Assembly (NCBI GenBank): GCA_035306065.1 | Contig: DATGOL010000029.1 | Location: 10,953 to 74,952 of the forward strand | Direction: 5' to 3' | DNA: 64,000 nucleotides | DNA from: JBBQHX01 sp035306065 | GTDB taxonomy: Bacteria > Gemmatimonadota > Gemmatimonadetes > Gemmatimonadales > Gemmatimonadaceae | Shown: positions 25,863-34,939 of the stretch, one piece after another | Layout: each line of letters starts with the position of its first letter | Numbering within the stretch: position 1 is the stretch's first letter | Notes under the pieces: generated by a model | Told to the model about the DNA's origin: nothing | What the model saw: only the letters and a program-made list of their open reading frames with translations | Databases searched by the model: none | Program-made: the position numbers and the translations under genes

Positions 25863-25891
25863 TTGACAGCACTTGCGGCTCCGGCTAGCTT
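25863..25891 (+). promoter_or_regulatory. promoter of the PTS EIIA gene
   Basis: TTGACA (25863-25868), 17-nt spacer, TAGCTT (25886-25891). The -35 is a perfect consensus. The transcript would have a leader of about 50 nt that includes a GAGG ribosome-binding site. The -10 region shares a 15-nt string with the carboxyltransferase promoter at 62646. Confidence 0.7.
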
Positions 25892-25948
25892 GCGCAGTCG
25901 CGCGCGCCCGGCTGGGCTGCCGCCTTACTGTCATACACTGAGGATCCG

Positions 25949-26401
25949 ATGGAACTACGCGAGTTCTTCTCCGAAGATGCCATCAAGCTGGACCTGGAAG
26001 GCTCTACGAAAGATGAGATTCTCAAGGAGCTGATCTCCCTGCTCAAGCTCGATGAGAAGAGCGAGGGGATGCTGTTCAAGATGCTCAAGCGACGTGAGAA
26101 CCTTGGCTCTACCGGCATCGGCAGGGGTATCGCAATTCCTCACTGCCGCTCTCTCGTTGTCAGCAAGCTCCGGGTGGCGTTCGGCCGCAAGACGGGCGGT
26201 GTGGATTTCAAGGCAATAGACGAGAAGCCCGTAAACTTTTTCTTCCTGATTGTCGCTCCACCGCTGGAGGTATCGAATCAATACCTGCCAGTGCTCGGCA
26301 AGATTGCGCAGTTCAGCAAGGAGCCGGACATTCCCGACCGATTGCTGAAAATCACGCACCCTTCGCAATTCATGGGATTGCTCGAGGAGAAAGGGGTATA
26401 G
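25949..26401 (+). CDS. PTS EIIA domain protein (PtsN-like)
   Basis: 150 residues, a single fructose/nitrogen-type EIIA domain. The phosphorylated histidine is His65 in GIGRGIAIPHCRS. Other family blocks are FFSEDAIKLDLEGSTKDEIL and FFFLIVAPPLEVSNQYLPVLGKIAQF. No sugar permease or other PTS component is nearby, so a regulatory PtsN-type role is more likely than transport. GAGG lies 6 nt before the ATG. The gene is divergent from dusB and convergent with guaA, with its own promoter and terminator. Confidence 0.9.
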   Translation: MELREFFSEDAIKLDLEGSTKDEILKELISLLKLDEKSEGMLFKMLKRRENLGSTGIGRGIAIPHCRSLVVSKLRVAFGRKTGGVDFKAIDEKPVNFFFLIVAPPLEVSNQYLPVLGKIAQFSKEPDIPDRLLKITHPSQFMGLLEEKGV

Positions 26402-26406
26402 CGAAT

Positions 26407-26440
26407 ACGGCGGGCCGACATGAGAATGTCAGCCCGCCGT
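26407..26440. terminator. terminator between EIIA gene and guaA
   Basis: ACGGCGGGC-C-GACAT and ATGTC-A-GCCCGCCGT form a 14-bp stem with one mismatch, 6 nt after the EIIA stop and followed by TTCACTT. It lies between convergent genes and could serve both. Confidence 0.75.
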
Positions 26441-26516
26441 TTCACTTCCGTCAGTGCCCGAACCGGACTCTCGCTCGGCCAACTTCCCGCTTGCTCTCAA
26501 CTTGCGGCGAAGAACA

Positions 26517-28058
26517 TCACTCCCACTCGATCGTAGCCGGGGGCTTTGAACTCACGTCGTACACCACGCGGTTCACGCCGTCTACCTCATTGATGATGCG
26601 GTTGGACATCCGCGCCAGCACATCCGGCGGATACGCGAACCAGTCGGCCGTCATACCGTCCGTGCTCGTAACCGCGCGCAGGGCAACCACGTTGTCGTAA
26701 GTGCGCTCATCTCCCATGACTCCCACAGAGCGCACAGGAAGCAGCACGGCAAAAGCCTGCCAGATGTCGTCATACAGGCCGGCGTTGCGAATCTCTTCCA
26801 GGTAGATGGCGTCTGCCTGACGAAGCACGTCCAACGCCTCACGCGTCACCTCGCCGAGTACGCGAATCGCCAGCCCGGGACCGGGGAACGGGTGGCGACC
26901 CACCATCTCCTCCGGCAGCGCCAGTTCGCGGCCCACGTTGCGCACTTCATCCTTGAAGAGCTCGCGAAGGGGCTCGATCAGCTTGAACTTCATGTCCGGC
27001 TTCAATCCGCCCACGTTATGGTGCGTCTTGATGGTGACGGATGGGCCACCGGTGGCCGACACACTCTCGATGACGTCCGGGTACAGGGTTCCCTGCACCA
27101 GGAAGTCCACGTCATCCCCCTCCACCAGCGCGGCTTCCTCGAACACGTCAATGAACGTGTGCCCAATGCGCCGGCGCTTTTCCTCGGGGTCCGAAACACC
27201 TGCAAGTGCGGCAAGAAACCGCTCCTCGGCGTCCACCACTACGAGCTTGATCCCCAAATGCTGCCTGAATGTGCGCTCCACCTGATCCCTTTCATGCAGA
27301 CGCAGCAGGCCGGTGTCCACGAAGATGCAGGTTAGCTGATCACCGATTGCGCGATGCACCAGCGCTGCTGCCACCGATGAATCCACACCGCCTGACAAGC
27401 CGCATATCACGCGTCGGTCACCAACCACTTCACGGATGGACGCAATGTGATCCTCGACGAATGCACCCGGCGTCCACGTGGGCTTCACACCGCACACGGT
27501 GAAGAGGAAGTTTGCAATGATCTCCGATCCGCGGGCGGTATGTGCCACCTCCGGGTGGAACTGCACGCCGTATACGGGCTTGCTCTCGTGCCTTATGGCA
27601 GCCACTGGAGTGTTGGCTGAGCTTGCGATCACGCGGTAGCCAGATGGCGCGGTGTCAACGTGGTCGCCGTGGCTCATCCATACGGGCGTGCGCTCCGCCT
27701 GGTCAAAGCCGGCAAAGATTCCCTCGCTCTCCTCGATCACCAGGTCTGCGCGTCCATACTCCCTGCGACCTGCGCGAGCAACGGCACCGCCTTCCAGGTG
27801 CGCAATGAGCTGCATGCCGTAGCAGATGGCCAGAATCGGCGCCACGTCCAGCAGTTGAAGGTCTGCAGTCGGAACGTCATCCCCGTATACACTGTTTGGC
27901 CCACCGCTCAGGATGAGGCCGTCCGGCTGCCAGTCTCGAATCCAGTCTAGGGTTCGCGTTGGCGGATGGATCTCGCAGTACACCCGCGCCTCACGAACGC
28001 GTCGGGCAATCAGCTGCGTGTATTGAGATCCGAAGTCAATTATGAGGATGCGGTTCAT
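26517..28058 (-). CDS. guaA: GMP synthase (glutamine-hydrolysing)
   Basis: Aminates XMP to GMP. 513 residues from ATG 28058, which gives the conserved MNRILIIDFGSQYTQLIARR start; an ATG at 28091 is also in frame. The glutaminase triad is Cys79 (LAICYGMQ), His168 and Glu170 (VQFHPE). The ATP-pyrophosphatase loop is SGGVDSS at 222-228, and the C-terminal dimer domain ends PPATIEWE. It is last in the accD-to-guaA run of minus-strand genes. Confidence 0.97.
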   Translation of the reverse strand: MNRILIIDFGSQYTQLIARRVREARVYCEIHPPTRTLDWIRDWQPDGLILSGGPNSVYGDDVPTADLQLLDVAPILAICYGMQLIAHLEGGAVARAGRREYGRADLVIEESEGIFAGFDQAERTPVWMSHGDHVDTAPSGYRVIASSANTPVAAIRHESKPVYGVQFHPEVAHTARGSEIIANFLFTVCGVKPTWTPGAFVEDHIASIREVVGDRRVICGLSGGVDSSVAAALVHRAIGDQLTCIFVDTGLLRLHERDQVERTFRQHLGIKLVVVDAEERFLAALAGVSDPEEKRRRIGHTFIDVFEEAALVEGDDVDFLVQGTLYPDVIESVSATGGPSVTIKTHHNVGGLKPDMKFKLIEPLRELFKDEVRNVGRELALPEEMVGRHPFPGPGLAIRVLGEVTREALDVLRQADAIYLEEIRNAGLYDDIWQAFAVLLPVRSVGVMGDERTYDNVVALRAVTSTDGMTADWFAYPPDVLARMSNRIINEVDGVNRVVYDVSSKPPATIEWE

Positions 28059-28078
28059 TTTTTGCGTTATGCGGGCGT

Positions 28079-28588
28079 TCAGAAGCGCCATTGATCACCG
28101 GGGAGGGTGATGAACTCAACCTCCCTGGTTACCAGGTCCAGGATTGCAGCCGAGGGTATGCCGTTCAGCCAGCCGCATGCCTCTCCCGGGTTAACGAGCA
28201 GCGTGCCCCCCTGTTCGCTCCGGTCCTGAACGTGGGTTGCGCCGTGTACCACGATGCCGTGTGACTCAATCGATCTGGAGGAGCTGTCTGACAGATCATG
28301 CGTCAGCAGTATGCGGGTTCCGGCCACCTCAACGCTGTGCGGCGCGTCGTAGAGTTCCACCCCGATCCCGCGCGCGGCTTCTGCCGCAAGGCCGCCGCGG
28401 TCACCGTCGCTTCGTCCGAACACTCCCACCAGGGAAATCTGTGCGTCGAGCACAGGCTGCATTGCAAACGGTGCGCACCAGTCGCCTGCATGAACGATCA
28501 TCTGCACACCACCTTCCTGCATGCGGGCGATCAGCGCGGCGAGCGCCGGCAGGCGATCATGCGAATCAGCCAGTAGACCAACTCGCAT
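28079..28588 (-). CDS. YfcE/MJ0936-like metallophosphoesterase, altered active site
   Basis: 169 residues from ATG 28588, which has AGGAG 9 nt upstream. A longer in-frame ATG at 28639 overlaps lysA. The calcineurin-like motifs appear in order: ADSHD (Asp8, His10), HAGDW (Asp36), GRSDGD where the family has GN.D, LLTHD (His97), and HGATHV where the family has GHTH. Two usual metal ligands are replaced (Asn to Arg59, first His of GHTH to Ala117). Activity may be reduced, changed or absent. It lies between lysA and guaA; no substrate can be inferred. Confidence 0.82.
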   Translation of the reverse strand: MRVGLLADSHDRLPALAALIARMQEGGVQMIVHAGDWCAPFAMQPVLDAQISLVGVFGRSDGDRGGLAAEAARGIGVELYDAPHSVEVAGTRILLTHDLSDSSSRSIESHGIVVHGATHVQDRSEQGGTLLVNPGEACGWLNGIPSAAILDLVTREVEFITLPGDQWRF

Positions 28589-28631
28589 CAGGGAATGCTC
28601 CTGCAGCCGGCAATCACATATGAAGCGAGCA

Positions 28632-29915
28632 TCAGGCACTCCTCCAGTCGGGTTGAACGCTCTCCCCGCGAATCAGGTCGTCATAGGTCTCGCGCTCACG
28701 AACGATCGCCCAGCTGTCACCGTCCACCAGCACCTCTGCCACACGCGGACGGGCGTTGTAGTTGGATGACATTACAAAGCCGTAGGCGCCGGCGTTATGC
28801 ACCACCACCAGCTCACCGGGCTGTACCGCCGGCAATTCACGATCCAGCGCGAGAAAATCGCCGGACTCGCAAACGGGGCCCACGAGATCGGCCCTCACGA
28901 CGTCCGTACTCGCCCCAACTGCCGATACTCCGTGGTACGCATCGTAGTGGGAGGGGCGGAGCAACTCGGTCATGCCTCCATCCACGATCACATATTCCTT
29001 GCCTCCGGAGCGCTTGCGCTGAAGCACGCGCGTGAGCAGCAATCCGGCCTCAGCAGCGATGTAGCGACCGGGCTCGATGATCAGCTTGAGGTTGGTGCCC
29101 TGCACGACACCTTTCACCAGTTCCGCATAACGCTCCAGGTGCAGCTCGGGATCACCGGGCGCATACGGTACAGCAAGACCGCCTCCAAGATCCAGAAGGC
29201 GCAATCCTGTGTGACCATCCTCTCGCAGCCCCTGAAGCAGTTCCCGGATGCGATCGATCCCCGCTTCCAAAGCATCGAAAGCAGAGAGCTGGGATCCAAC
29301 ATGCATGTCGAGCCCAACCAGCTCCACAGCTGGAAGCGACCGGGCAAGCTGCGCAACGTGCAAAACTTCGTCATAGGGAATGCCGAACTTGTCTCCGCGA
29401 CGCCCGGTGCCGATGTAGGAATGTGCGGTTTCCACATCGACTTCGGGGTTTACACGAAGAGCCACGCTCGCCGTCGCTCCGCGCTTTGCCGCAATCTCCG
29501 AGATAAGCCTCAGTTCATGCTCCGACTCGACATTGAACAGCAGCACCCCGGCATCGAGTGCTTCGCCAATCTCGGCAGCAGACTTTCCCACTCCGCTGAA
29601 TACGACGTCAGATCCGCTGAACCCAGCCCTGAGTGAGCGAAACAACTCACCGCCTGACACGATATCCACGCCGGCCCCAAGCGAGCGCATAAGCGACAGT
29701 ATTGCCAGGTTACCATTCGCCTTCACGCTATAGTGAATGCGATGGGGCACGCCAGCCAGGGCAGTCGTGAGGCGCTGGTACCGTTCGCGAATCACCGCGC
29801 TCGAATAGACGAACGCGGGGGTTCCCACTACCTCCGCAAGTGCTTCCAGCGATACTCCCTCCACCGAGGGAGTCTGCGTCAGGCGATCATCCACGCTCAG
29901 TACGCCCGTGCCCAT
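28632..29915 (-). CDS. lysA: diaminopimelate decarboxylase
   Basis: Last step of lysine synthesis, PLP-dependent. 427 residues from ATG 29915 (GAGG 4 nt upstream, 19-nt overlap with proS). GTG 29894, just after the proS stop, is an alternative. PLP lysine is Lys65 in HYSVKANGN. Other motifs are VDIVSGGE, LDMHVGSQ, LLDLGGGLAVPY, IIEPGRYI and CESGDFLA. Confidence 0.96.
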   Translation of the reverse strand: MGTGVLSVDDRLTQTPSVEGVSLEALAEVVGTPAFVYSSAVIRERYQRLTTALAGVPHRIHYSVKANGNLAILSLMRSLGAGVDIVSGGELFRSLRAGFSGSDVVFSGVGKSAAEIGEALDAGVLLFNVESEHELRLISEIAAKRGATASVALRVNPEVDVETAHSYIGTGRRGDKFGIPYDEVLHVAQLARSLPAVELVGLDMHVGSQLSAFDALEAGIDRIRELLQGLREDGHTGLRLLDLGGGLAVPYAPGDPELHLERYAELVKGVVQGTNLKLIIEPGRYIAAEAGLLLTRVLQRKRSGGKEYVIVDGGMTELLRPSHYDAYHGVSAVGASTDVVRADLVGPVCESGDFLALDRELPAVQPGELVVVHNAGAYGFVMSSNYNARPRVAEVLVDGDSWAIVRERETYDDLIRGESVQPDWRSA

Positions 29916-31366
29916 ACAACCTCGTGCTTCGCGGGCTCGCCGGTAACCATGCACCGGGTTGCCGGCTCGGCAGAGCGGAACTCTTCATCGGGTATGACGC
30001 GTATCGTTGCCTTCGTCTCTTCCTTGACCTGGGCCTCCACTGCCGGATCACCATTCCAGCCGGCGTAAACGAAGCCGCCCTTGTCCTCGATGATCTCCCG
30101 GAATCTATCGTACGTGATCTCGCCACGGTGGCTGTTTGCCTCACGACGATCGCGGGCCACCACCAGCATGTCGCGCTGCATCGCAGCCAGCATGTCTGCA
30201 ATGTCCTCACCGATCGTGTCGAGAGACACGGGCCGCTTCTCCCTGGTGTCACGCCTCACGATCACGGCCTGGTTGTTGTCCAGGTCACGCGGACCGATCT
30301 CGATTCGCACCGGTACGCCACGAAGCTCCCACTCGTAGTACTTGGCGCCAGGCTTCATGCCGTCACGCGCATCCAGGTGCACACGCAGACGGTCCGGCTC
30401 CCTGCGCTCCCAGTCCATCAGGTTGGTCTTCAGGCGCTCAGCCGCTTCGAGCACGCGAGCCCGCTCGTCGTCCTTCCGGTAGATCGGCACTATCACAACT
30501 TCGATCGGCGCGAGGAGCGGTGGCGTAACCATACCGACGTCGTCTCCATGCGTCATGATCAGGCCGCCGATCATTCTGGTGGACACACCCCAGCTTGTGT
30601 TCCAGGCGTGCGCCATTCCGCCCGACTCCGTCTGGAACTCCAGGCCGAACGCCTTGGAAAAGTTCTGCCCCAGGTTATGCGACGTGCCTGCCTGCAGTGC
30701 GCGATTGTCCTGCATCAGCGCCTCACATGCATACGTGCGCAGTGCTCCGGCAAATCTCTCGGAGTCCGTTTTCTGGCCCGTGATCACGGGCATGGACATC
30801 CAGCCTTCCATGAAGTCCCGGTACACGCCGAGCATGGTGCGTGCTTCCTCTTCTGCCTCGTCATGCGTTGCGTGAGCCGTATGGCCTTCCTGCCAGAGGA
30901 ACTCCATGGTGCGAAGGAACAGCCGCGTACGCATCTCCCAGCGCACTACGTTCGCCCACTGGTTGTACAGCAGCGGCAGATCCCGGTAGCTCTGCACCCA
31001 CTTCGCAAAGCTCGAATAGATGATTGTCTCGGAAGTGGGCCGCACCACCAGTGGCTCTTCCAGTTCCTTGCCGCCGCCGTGGGTAACCACGGCGGTTTCG
31101 GGAGCAAACCCCTCCACGTGCTCAGCTTCCTTCTGCAGGAAGCTCTGCGGGATGAAGAGCGGGAAGTAGGCGTTCACATGCCCGGTGGCCTTGAACATGT
31201 CATCCAGAGCGCGCTGCATGCGCTCCCAGATGCCATAGCCGTTGGGACGAATCACCATGCAGCCGCGAACGGCCGAGTAGTCCGCGAGCTCCGCACGCAG
31301 CACGACTTCGTTATACCAAGCGCTGAAGTCCTCGTTTCGGGGAGTCAGCTTCCTGTCGTCACTCAT
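29897..31366 (-). CDS. proS: prolyl-tRNA synthetase, archaeal/eukaryotic-type
   Basis: Charges tRNA-Pro. 489 residues from ATG 31366, the short form without the bacterial editing insertion between motifs 2 and 3. Class II motifs are visible (VRPTSETIIYSSFAKW; NVVRWEMRTRLFLRTMEFLWQEGHTAH; the HGDDVGMVTPPLLAP region). The C-terminus ends in WARAY, the terminal tyrosine found in archaeal-type enzymes. The start overlaps the hisS stop by 8 nt; GTG/ATG codons further upstream (31399) are inside hisS. Confidence 0.95.
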   Translation of the reverse strand: MSDDRKLTPRNEDFSAWYNEVVLRAELADYSAVRGCMVIRPNGYGIWERMQRALDDMFKATGHVNAYFPLFIPQSFLQKEAEHVEGFAPETAVVTHGGGKELEEPLVVRPTSETIIYSSFAKWVQSYRDLPLLYNQWANVVRWEMRTRLFLRTMEFLWQEGHTAHATHDEAEEEARTMLGVYRDFMEGWMSMPVITGQKTDSERFAGALRTYACEALMQDNRALQAGTSHNLGQNFSKAFGLEFQTESGGMAHAWNTSWGVSTRMIGGLIMTHGDDVGMVTPPLLAPIEVVIVPIYRKDDERARVLEAAERLKTNLMDWERREPDRLRVHLDARDGMKPGAKYYEWELRGVPVRIEIGPRDLDNNQAVIVRRDTREKRPVSLDTIGEDIADMLAAMQRDMLVVARDRREANSHRGEITYDRFREIIEDKGGFVYAGWNGDPAVEAQVKEETKATIRVIPDEEFRSAEPATRCMVTGEPAKHEVVWARAY

Positions 31367-32705
31367 TGGATGTGGCTGTAGAGATTGTCGCGCTACCATC
31401 TATTGCACCCGGCACGCGCTTGCGCAGTTCTGCGGCCAGTGATTCACGATCGAGCACAAGCGGTTCCGCACCGCCCGCACGCATCTCTCGCAACTCTACC
31501 CTGCCGTCAGGGTGAAGAATGGCGGAGCTGCGTGCCCCGGACTTCTGTGCTGCCTTGAGTTGCGCCCCGGTTCGCTGCGTTCGGAGCTTCTCCTCGTTGA
31601 GCACGTAGTCAACACTGAACGTCTCGTTGCGAAGATACCCCACGAGACCCAGCACGTCGTGAGGCTCGGTTCCCTCCGCGGCAACCACCCACACGTCAGC
31701 TCCGTGCTGCCGGGCAGGCATCAGTCCTCGATCCCTGAGCAGTTCGCCGAGTACCACGTCGCCCAGGCCGAACCCGAGTGCGGGCAGGTCTGCACCGCCC
31801 AACGTTGCCAGAAGCGTGTCGTACCGGCCACCACCACAGATTGCGCGGAGCTCACCCTTTGCGTCGAAGAGCTCGAACACGATTCCGGTGTAATACGCGA
31901 GGCCGCGCACGATGGAGAGATCGAATACGAGCCAGTCACCGAATCCCAGTGCATTGACTGCATCGCGGTAGCGGGCAAGACGGTCGAACTCCTCCTGCCC
32001 TGCGCCGCCGGCACGTTCACGTAACGCGTCGAGATCCCGCAACTCGCACAGCGCGAAAAGGTCCGAGATTGCTGCCTCTCCAACGCCGGCCTGCGTCATT
32101 CGCGCTGTCAGTGCCTCACGCGATTCGCGGCCCATTTTGTCCACGGCGGCATACACCGCACCGCGCTGGAGTTCGGTGATGCCGAGTGAGTCCAGCAGCG
32201 CATTCAGCAGCCGGCGATCGGACACCCTGGCGCGCACGTCCTCCGCGCCCAGGCCGAGTTCAGCACAGATGCCGCATGCAACGCTGAGCAGTTCGGCGTC
32301 CGCCAGTACGTCGGACTCACCAACTATGTCCACGTTCAGCTGAAAGTGCTCGCGCAACCTTCCGCGCTGTGCCCGCTCGTATCGAAAGAGCTGGGGCATG
32401 GAAAACCAGCGTACCGGCTTGCGCAGGGCATTGGCGCGCGCACCGACCATGCGGGCGAAGGTAGGGGTCATCTCGGGCCGAAGAGATACAGGCCTGCCAC
32501 CCTTGTCCTCGAAGCTGTAGAGCTGCCCGACAATCTCCTCGCCGCTCTTGCGAGTGTAGAGCTCGAGCGGCTCGAGAGGAGGCCCGTCGTATTCCTCGAA
32601 AGCGGCGCGGCGCGCAACGCGGCGCCAGGCGTCCATTATATGGGCTCGCTCCGCGAGGTCATCGGGATAGAAGTCGCGGAAACCGGGCAACGCACCTTGG
32701 GCCAT
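31359..32705 (-). CDS. hisS: histidyl-tRNA synthetase
   Basis: Charges tRNA-His. 448 residues. N-terminal GFRDFYPDD, class II motif 2 WFSMPQLFRYERAQRGRLREHFQ, the histidine-binding RGLAYYTGIVFE, motif 3 GFGLGDVVL, and a C-terminal anticodon-binding domain (VWVVAAEG...). It starts 9 nt after the folC stop and overlaps proS. Confidence 0.96.
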   Translation of the reverse strand: MAQGALPGFRDFYPDDLAERAHIMDAWRRVARRAAFEEYDGPPLEPLELYTRKSGEEIVGQLYSFEDKGGRPVSLRPEMTPTFARMVGARANALRKPVRWFSMPQLFRYERAQRGRLREHFQLNVDIVGESDVLADAELLSVACGICAELGLGAEDVRARVSDRRLLNALLDSLGITELQRGAVYAAVDKMGRESREALTARMTQAGVGEAAISDLFALCELRDLDALRERAGGAGQEEFDRLARYRDAVNALGFGDWLVFDLSIVRGLAYYTGIVFELFDAKGELRAICGGGRYDTLLATLGGADLPALGFGLGDVVLGELLRDRGLMPARQHGADVWVVAAEGTEPHDVLGLVGYLRNETFSVDYVLNEEKLRTQRTGAQLKAAQKSGARSSAILHPDGRVELREMRAGGAEPLVLDRESLAAELRKRVPGAIDGSATISTATSNE

Positions 32706-32714
32706 CCTTTCAAT

Positions 32715-34013
32715 CTACCGGCTCAGCGGATCCACTTGCAACCGGACCATCGCATCACCAACGGTGTGGAACGAGCCGGTTACGAGAACCGTTCCGGTAC
32801 CCCGTTGCGCCTCGTCCAGCGCCGCCACGAAATCGGCAACGAACTCTGCGTCCCAGCCGTGCTCGCGGGCCCAGCGTGCTGCGCCTGCCGCGTCCCATAC
32901 CCTGCCGCTCGGTGCGGTCGGTGCCGTTGTGAGCACGAACCGGCCGGCATGCGGCGCGAGTGCCTCGATGATTCCCTGCCAGTCCTTGTCAGACAACACC
33001 GCCACAAGCGCAGTTACCGGCTGGTCGAGGCCTGCTGAGCTCATCGTGCGGGCAAGAACACGCGCCCCGGCAGGGTTGTGCGCAACGTCAAAGAGCCAGC
33101 GGCCCTGCCTGTGAAAGCGACCCGGCAGGCGAACTCTTGAGAGAGCCTCCCTGGCCTGCCCGGCAGGTATGCGGTACTTCTCGCCCGCCGCGTTCAGCAT
33201 GGCAAGTGCTACAGCTGCGTTCTGTGCCTGGTGCTCACCCATGAGTGGCACCCGTACCTCAAGGCCGTCCGTCGTGAGGAAACACGTGTCATGGTCGGAA
33301 ACGCGAACGCTTTCTTCGCGCAGCGTCTGCCTTGCGTGGATGATTTCCGAGGCGCCCGCATCAGTGGCAGCCTTCACGAGTTCACGGGTGGCCTCGTCAG
33401 GTGCCGCGCCAATGACGGCGGGCACGCCGGCCTTGAAGATTCCGCCTTTCTCCCGCGCAATCGCCGTGAGCGATTCACCAAGGTACTCAACGTGATCTAT
33501 GTCTACGCTCACTACGCCAGCCGCGAGAGGCTGAACCACGTTGGTACTGTCCAGCAGGCCGCCAAGGCCCACCTCCACCACGGCAACATCCACCTGCTCA
33601 CGCGCGAAGCATTGAAAAGCGAGTGCGGTGGTTACCTCGAAGAACGTGGCATCCAGGTGCGTGATGAGCGACTCGTGCTCGTCCAGGAAGCGCACTACAT
33701 CGTCGGGCGCAACTGCCCTGCCGTCCACAACAATGCGCTCGCGAAAGTCCACCAGGTGGGGAGACGTGTAGGTGCCAACCTTGAGTCCGCGCCACTGGAG
33801 CGCGCTCGCGAGCATCGCCACCACGCTCCCCTTCCCGTTGGTACCAGCAACGTGCAGTACGGGAACCGCAAGGTGCGGGTTGCCTAGTGCTGCGAGAAGT
33901 GCAGTGGTGCGCTCCAGCCCCGGCCGCACCGCGCCCGCGGTACGGCGGAAGAGTGCGTCCAGCGCCTCACGATAACCTGACCCGGCCAGCTTGTGGTTCA
34001 GGCAGACATCCAC
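32715..34013 (-). CDS. folC: folylpolyglutamate synthase / dihydrofolate synthase
   Basis: Mur-ligase family enzyme adding glutamate to (dihydro)folate. 432 residues. The P-loop is GTNGKGS at 57-63, followed by TSPHLVDFRERI, VEVGLGGLLDSTNV and the C-terminal FDVAHNPAGARVLA. It starts with GTG inside the end of accD (16-nt overlap). accD-folC is a common bacterial pairing. Confidence 0.95.
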   Translation of the reverse strand: MDVCLNHKLAGSGYREALDALFRRTAGAVRPGLERTTALLAALGNPHLAVPVLHVAGTNGKGSVVAMLASALQWRGLKVGTYTSPHLVDFRERIVVDGRAVAPDDVVRFLDEHESLITHLDATFFEVTTALAFQCFAREQVDVAVVEVGLGGLLDSTNVVQPLAAGVVSVDIDHVEYLGESLTAIAREKGGIFKAGVPAVIGAAPDEATRELVKAATDAGASEIIHARQTLREESVRVSDHDTCFLTTDGLEVRVPLMGEHQAQNAAVALAMLNAAGEKYRIPAGQAREALSRVRLPGRFHRQGRWLFDVAHNPAGARVLARTMSSAGLDQPVTALVAVLSDKDWQGIIEALAPHAGRFVLTTAPTAPSGRVWDAAGAARWAREHGWDAEFVADFVAALDEAQRGTGTVLVTGSFHTVGDAMVRLQVDPLSR

Positions 34014-34861
34014 CCGGCTGATGCCGGTTGTCCGGTCATGTGGCGAAGCAGCCTTCCCACGGTGGACTTCAGGTCGCGGCGGTGCACCACCGCATCCAGC
34101 ATCCCCTTGTCGAGCAGGAATTCCGCCGTCTGGAACCCTTCGGGAAGGTCCTGCCCGATCGTCTGCTTGATCACGCGAGGCCCGGCGAATCCGATCACAG
34201 CTCCAGGTTCCGCCAGGATAGCATCACCGAGCATGGCGAAGCTGGCGCTCACGCCACCGGTAGTGGGGTTGGTGAGTATCGAGATGTACGGAATGCTCCG
34301 CTCATCCAGCTGAGCGAGCATTGCCGATGTCTTGGCCATCTGCATCAGAGACAGCACACCTTCCTGCATACGGGCGCCGCCCGAAGCCGACAGGATAACG
34401 AGCGGCCACTTGCGCTCCTGCGATCGCTGGCCGGCACGAGCAAGCTTCTCACCAACCACCGAGCCCATGGAACCACCCATGAACGCGAAGTCCATGGCGC
34501 ACACGTTCAGCGGTGAGCCGTCCAGCCGCCCGCTGGCACTGAGTACCGCCTCAGCGTCTCCAGCGTTGTTGTGAGCCTTCTTGAGGCGCTGGGCATAGTC
34601 CGGGAAGCCCAGAGGGTCTACCGAGCGCAGGTCAGCATCATGCTCCTCGGCGGTACCGTCATCCAGAAGGATGTTTACGTAGTCAACCGCGCGGATGCGC
34701 CGATGAAAATCACAGCTGGGGCACACGTTCAGGTTGCGCACGAACTTCTCACGAATGTCCGTATGCCCGCAGGCCTCGCACTTCTCCCAGGCATCAGGGG
34801 GAATCTCGAGGCGCTCGCGCCGCGGAACTCGCGGCTTCTTCTCCTTCCGGAACCAGGCCAT
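33998..34861 (-). CDS. accD: acetyl-CoA carboxylase carboxyltransferase beta
   Basis: Beta half of the acetyl-CoA carboxyltransferase for fatty-acid synthesis. 287 residues with the N-terminal four-cysteine zinc finger (CEACG at 28-32, CPSCDF at 47-52) and the crotonase-like core FMGGSMGSVVGEK, ASGGARMQEG, NPTTGGVSASFAMLGD. accA is not in the window. The separate carboxylase cluster at 57557-62639 has a different, fused-type carboxyltransferase. Confidence 0.96.
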   Translation of the reverse strand: MAWFRKEKKPRVPRRERLEIPPDAWEKCEACGHTDIREKFVRNLNVCPSCDFHRRIRAVDYVNILLDDGTAEEHDADLRSVDPLGFPDYAQRLKKAHNNAGDAEAVLSASGRLDGSPLNVCAMDFAFMGGSMGSVVGEKLARAGQRSQERKWPLVILSASGGARMQEGVLSLMQMAKTSAMLAQLDERSIPYISILTNPTTGGVSASFAMLGDAILAEPGAVIGFAGPRVIKQTIGQDLPEGFQTAEFLLDKGMLDAVVHRRDLKSTVGRLLRHMTGQPASAGWMSA

Positions 34862-34939
34862 AGCGCCAAATGTGGCCGCACGCCCGGCTTTGGCACAAGG
34901 GACAGCCTGTTTCCTCGCCGAAAACCCGCGGCTGGAATA

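Noticed and set aside
29840..31381. 513-codon plus-strand frame opposite proS
   Set aside because: Antisense shadow of an unmistakable tRNA synthetase.
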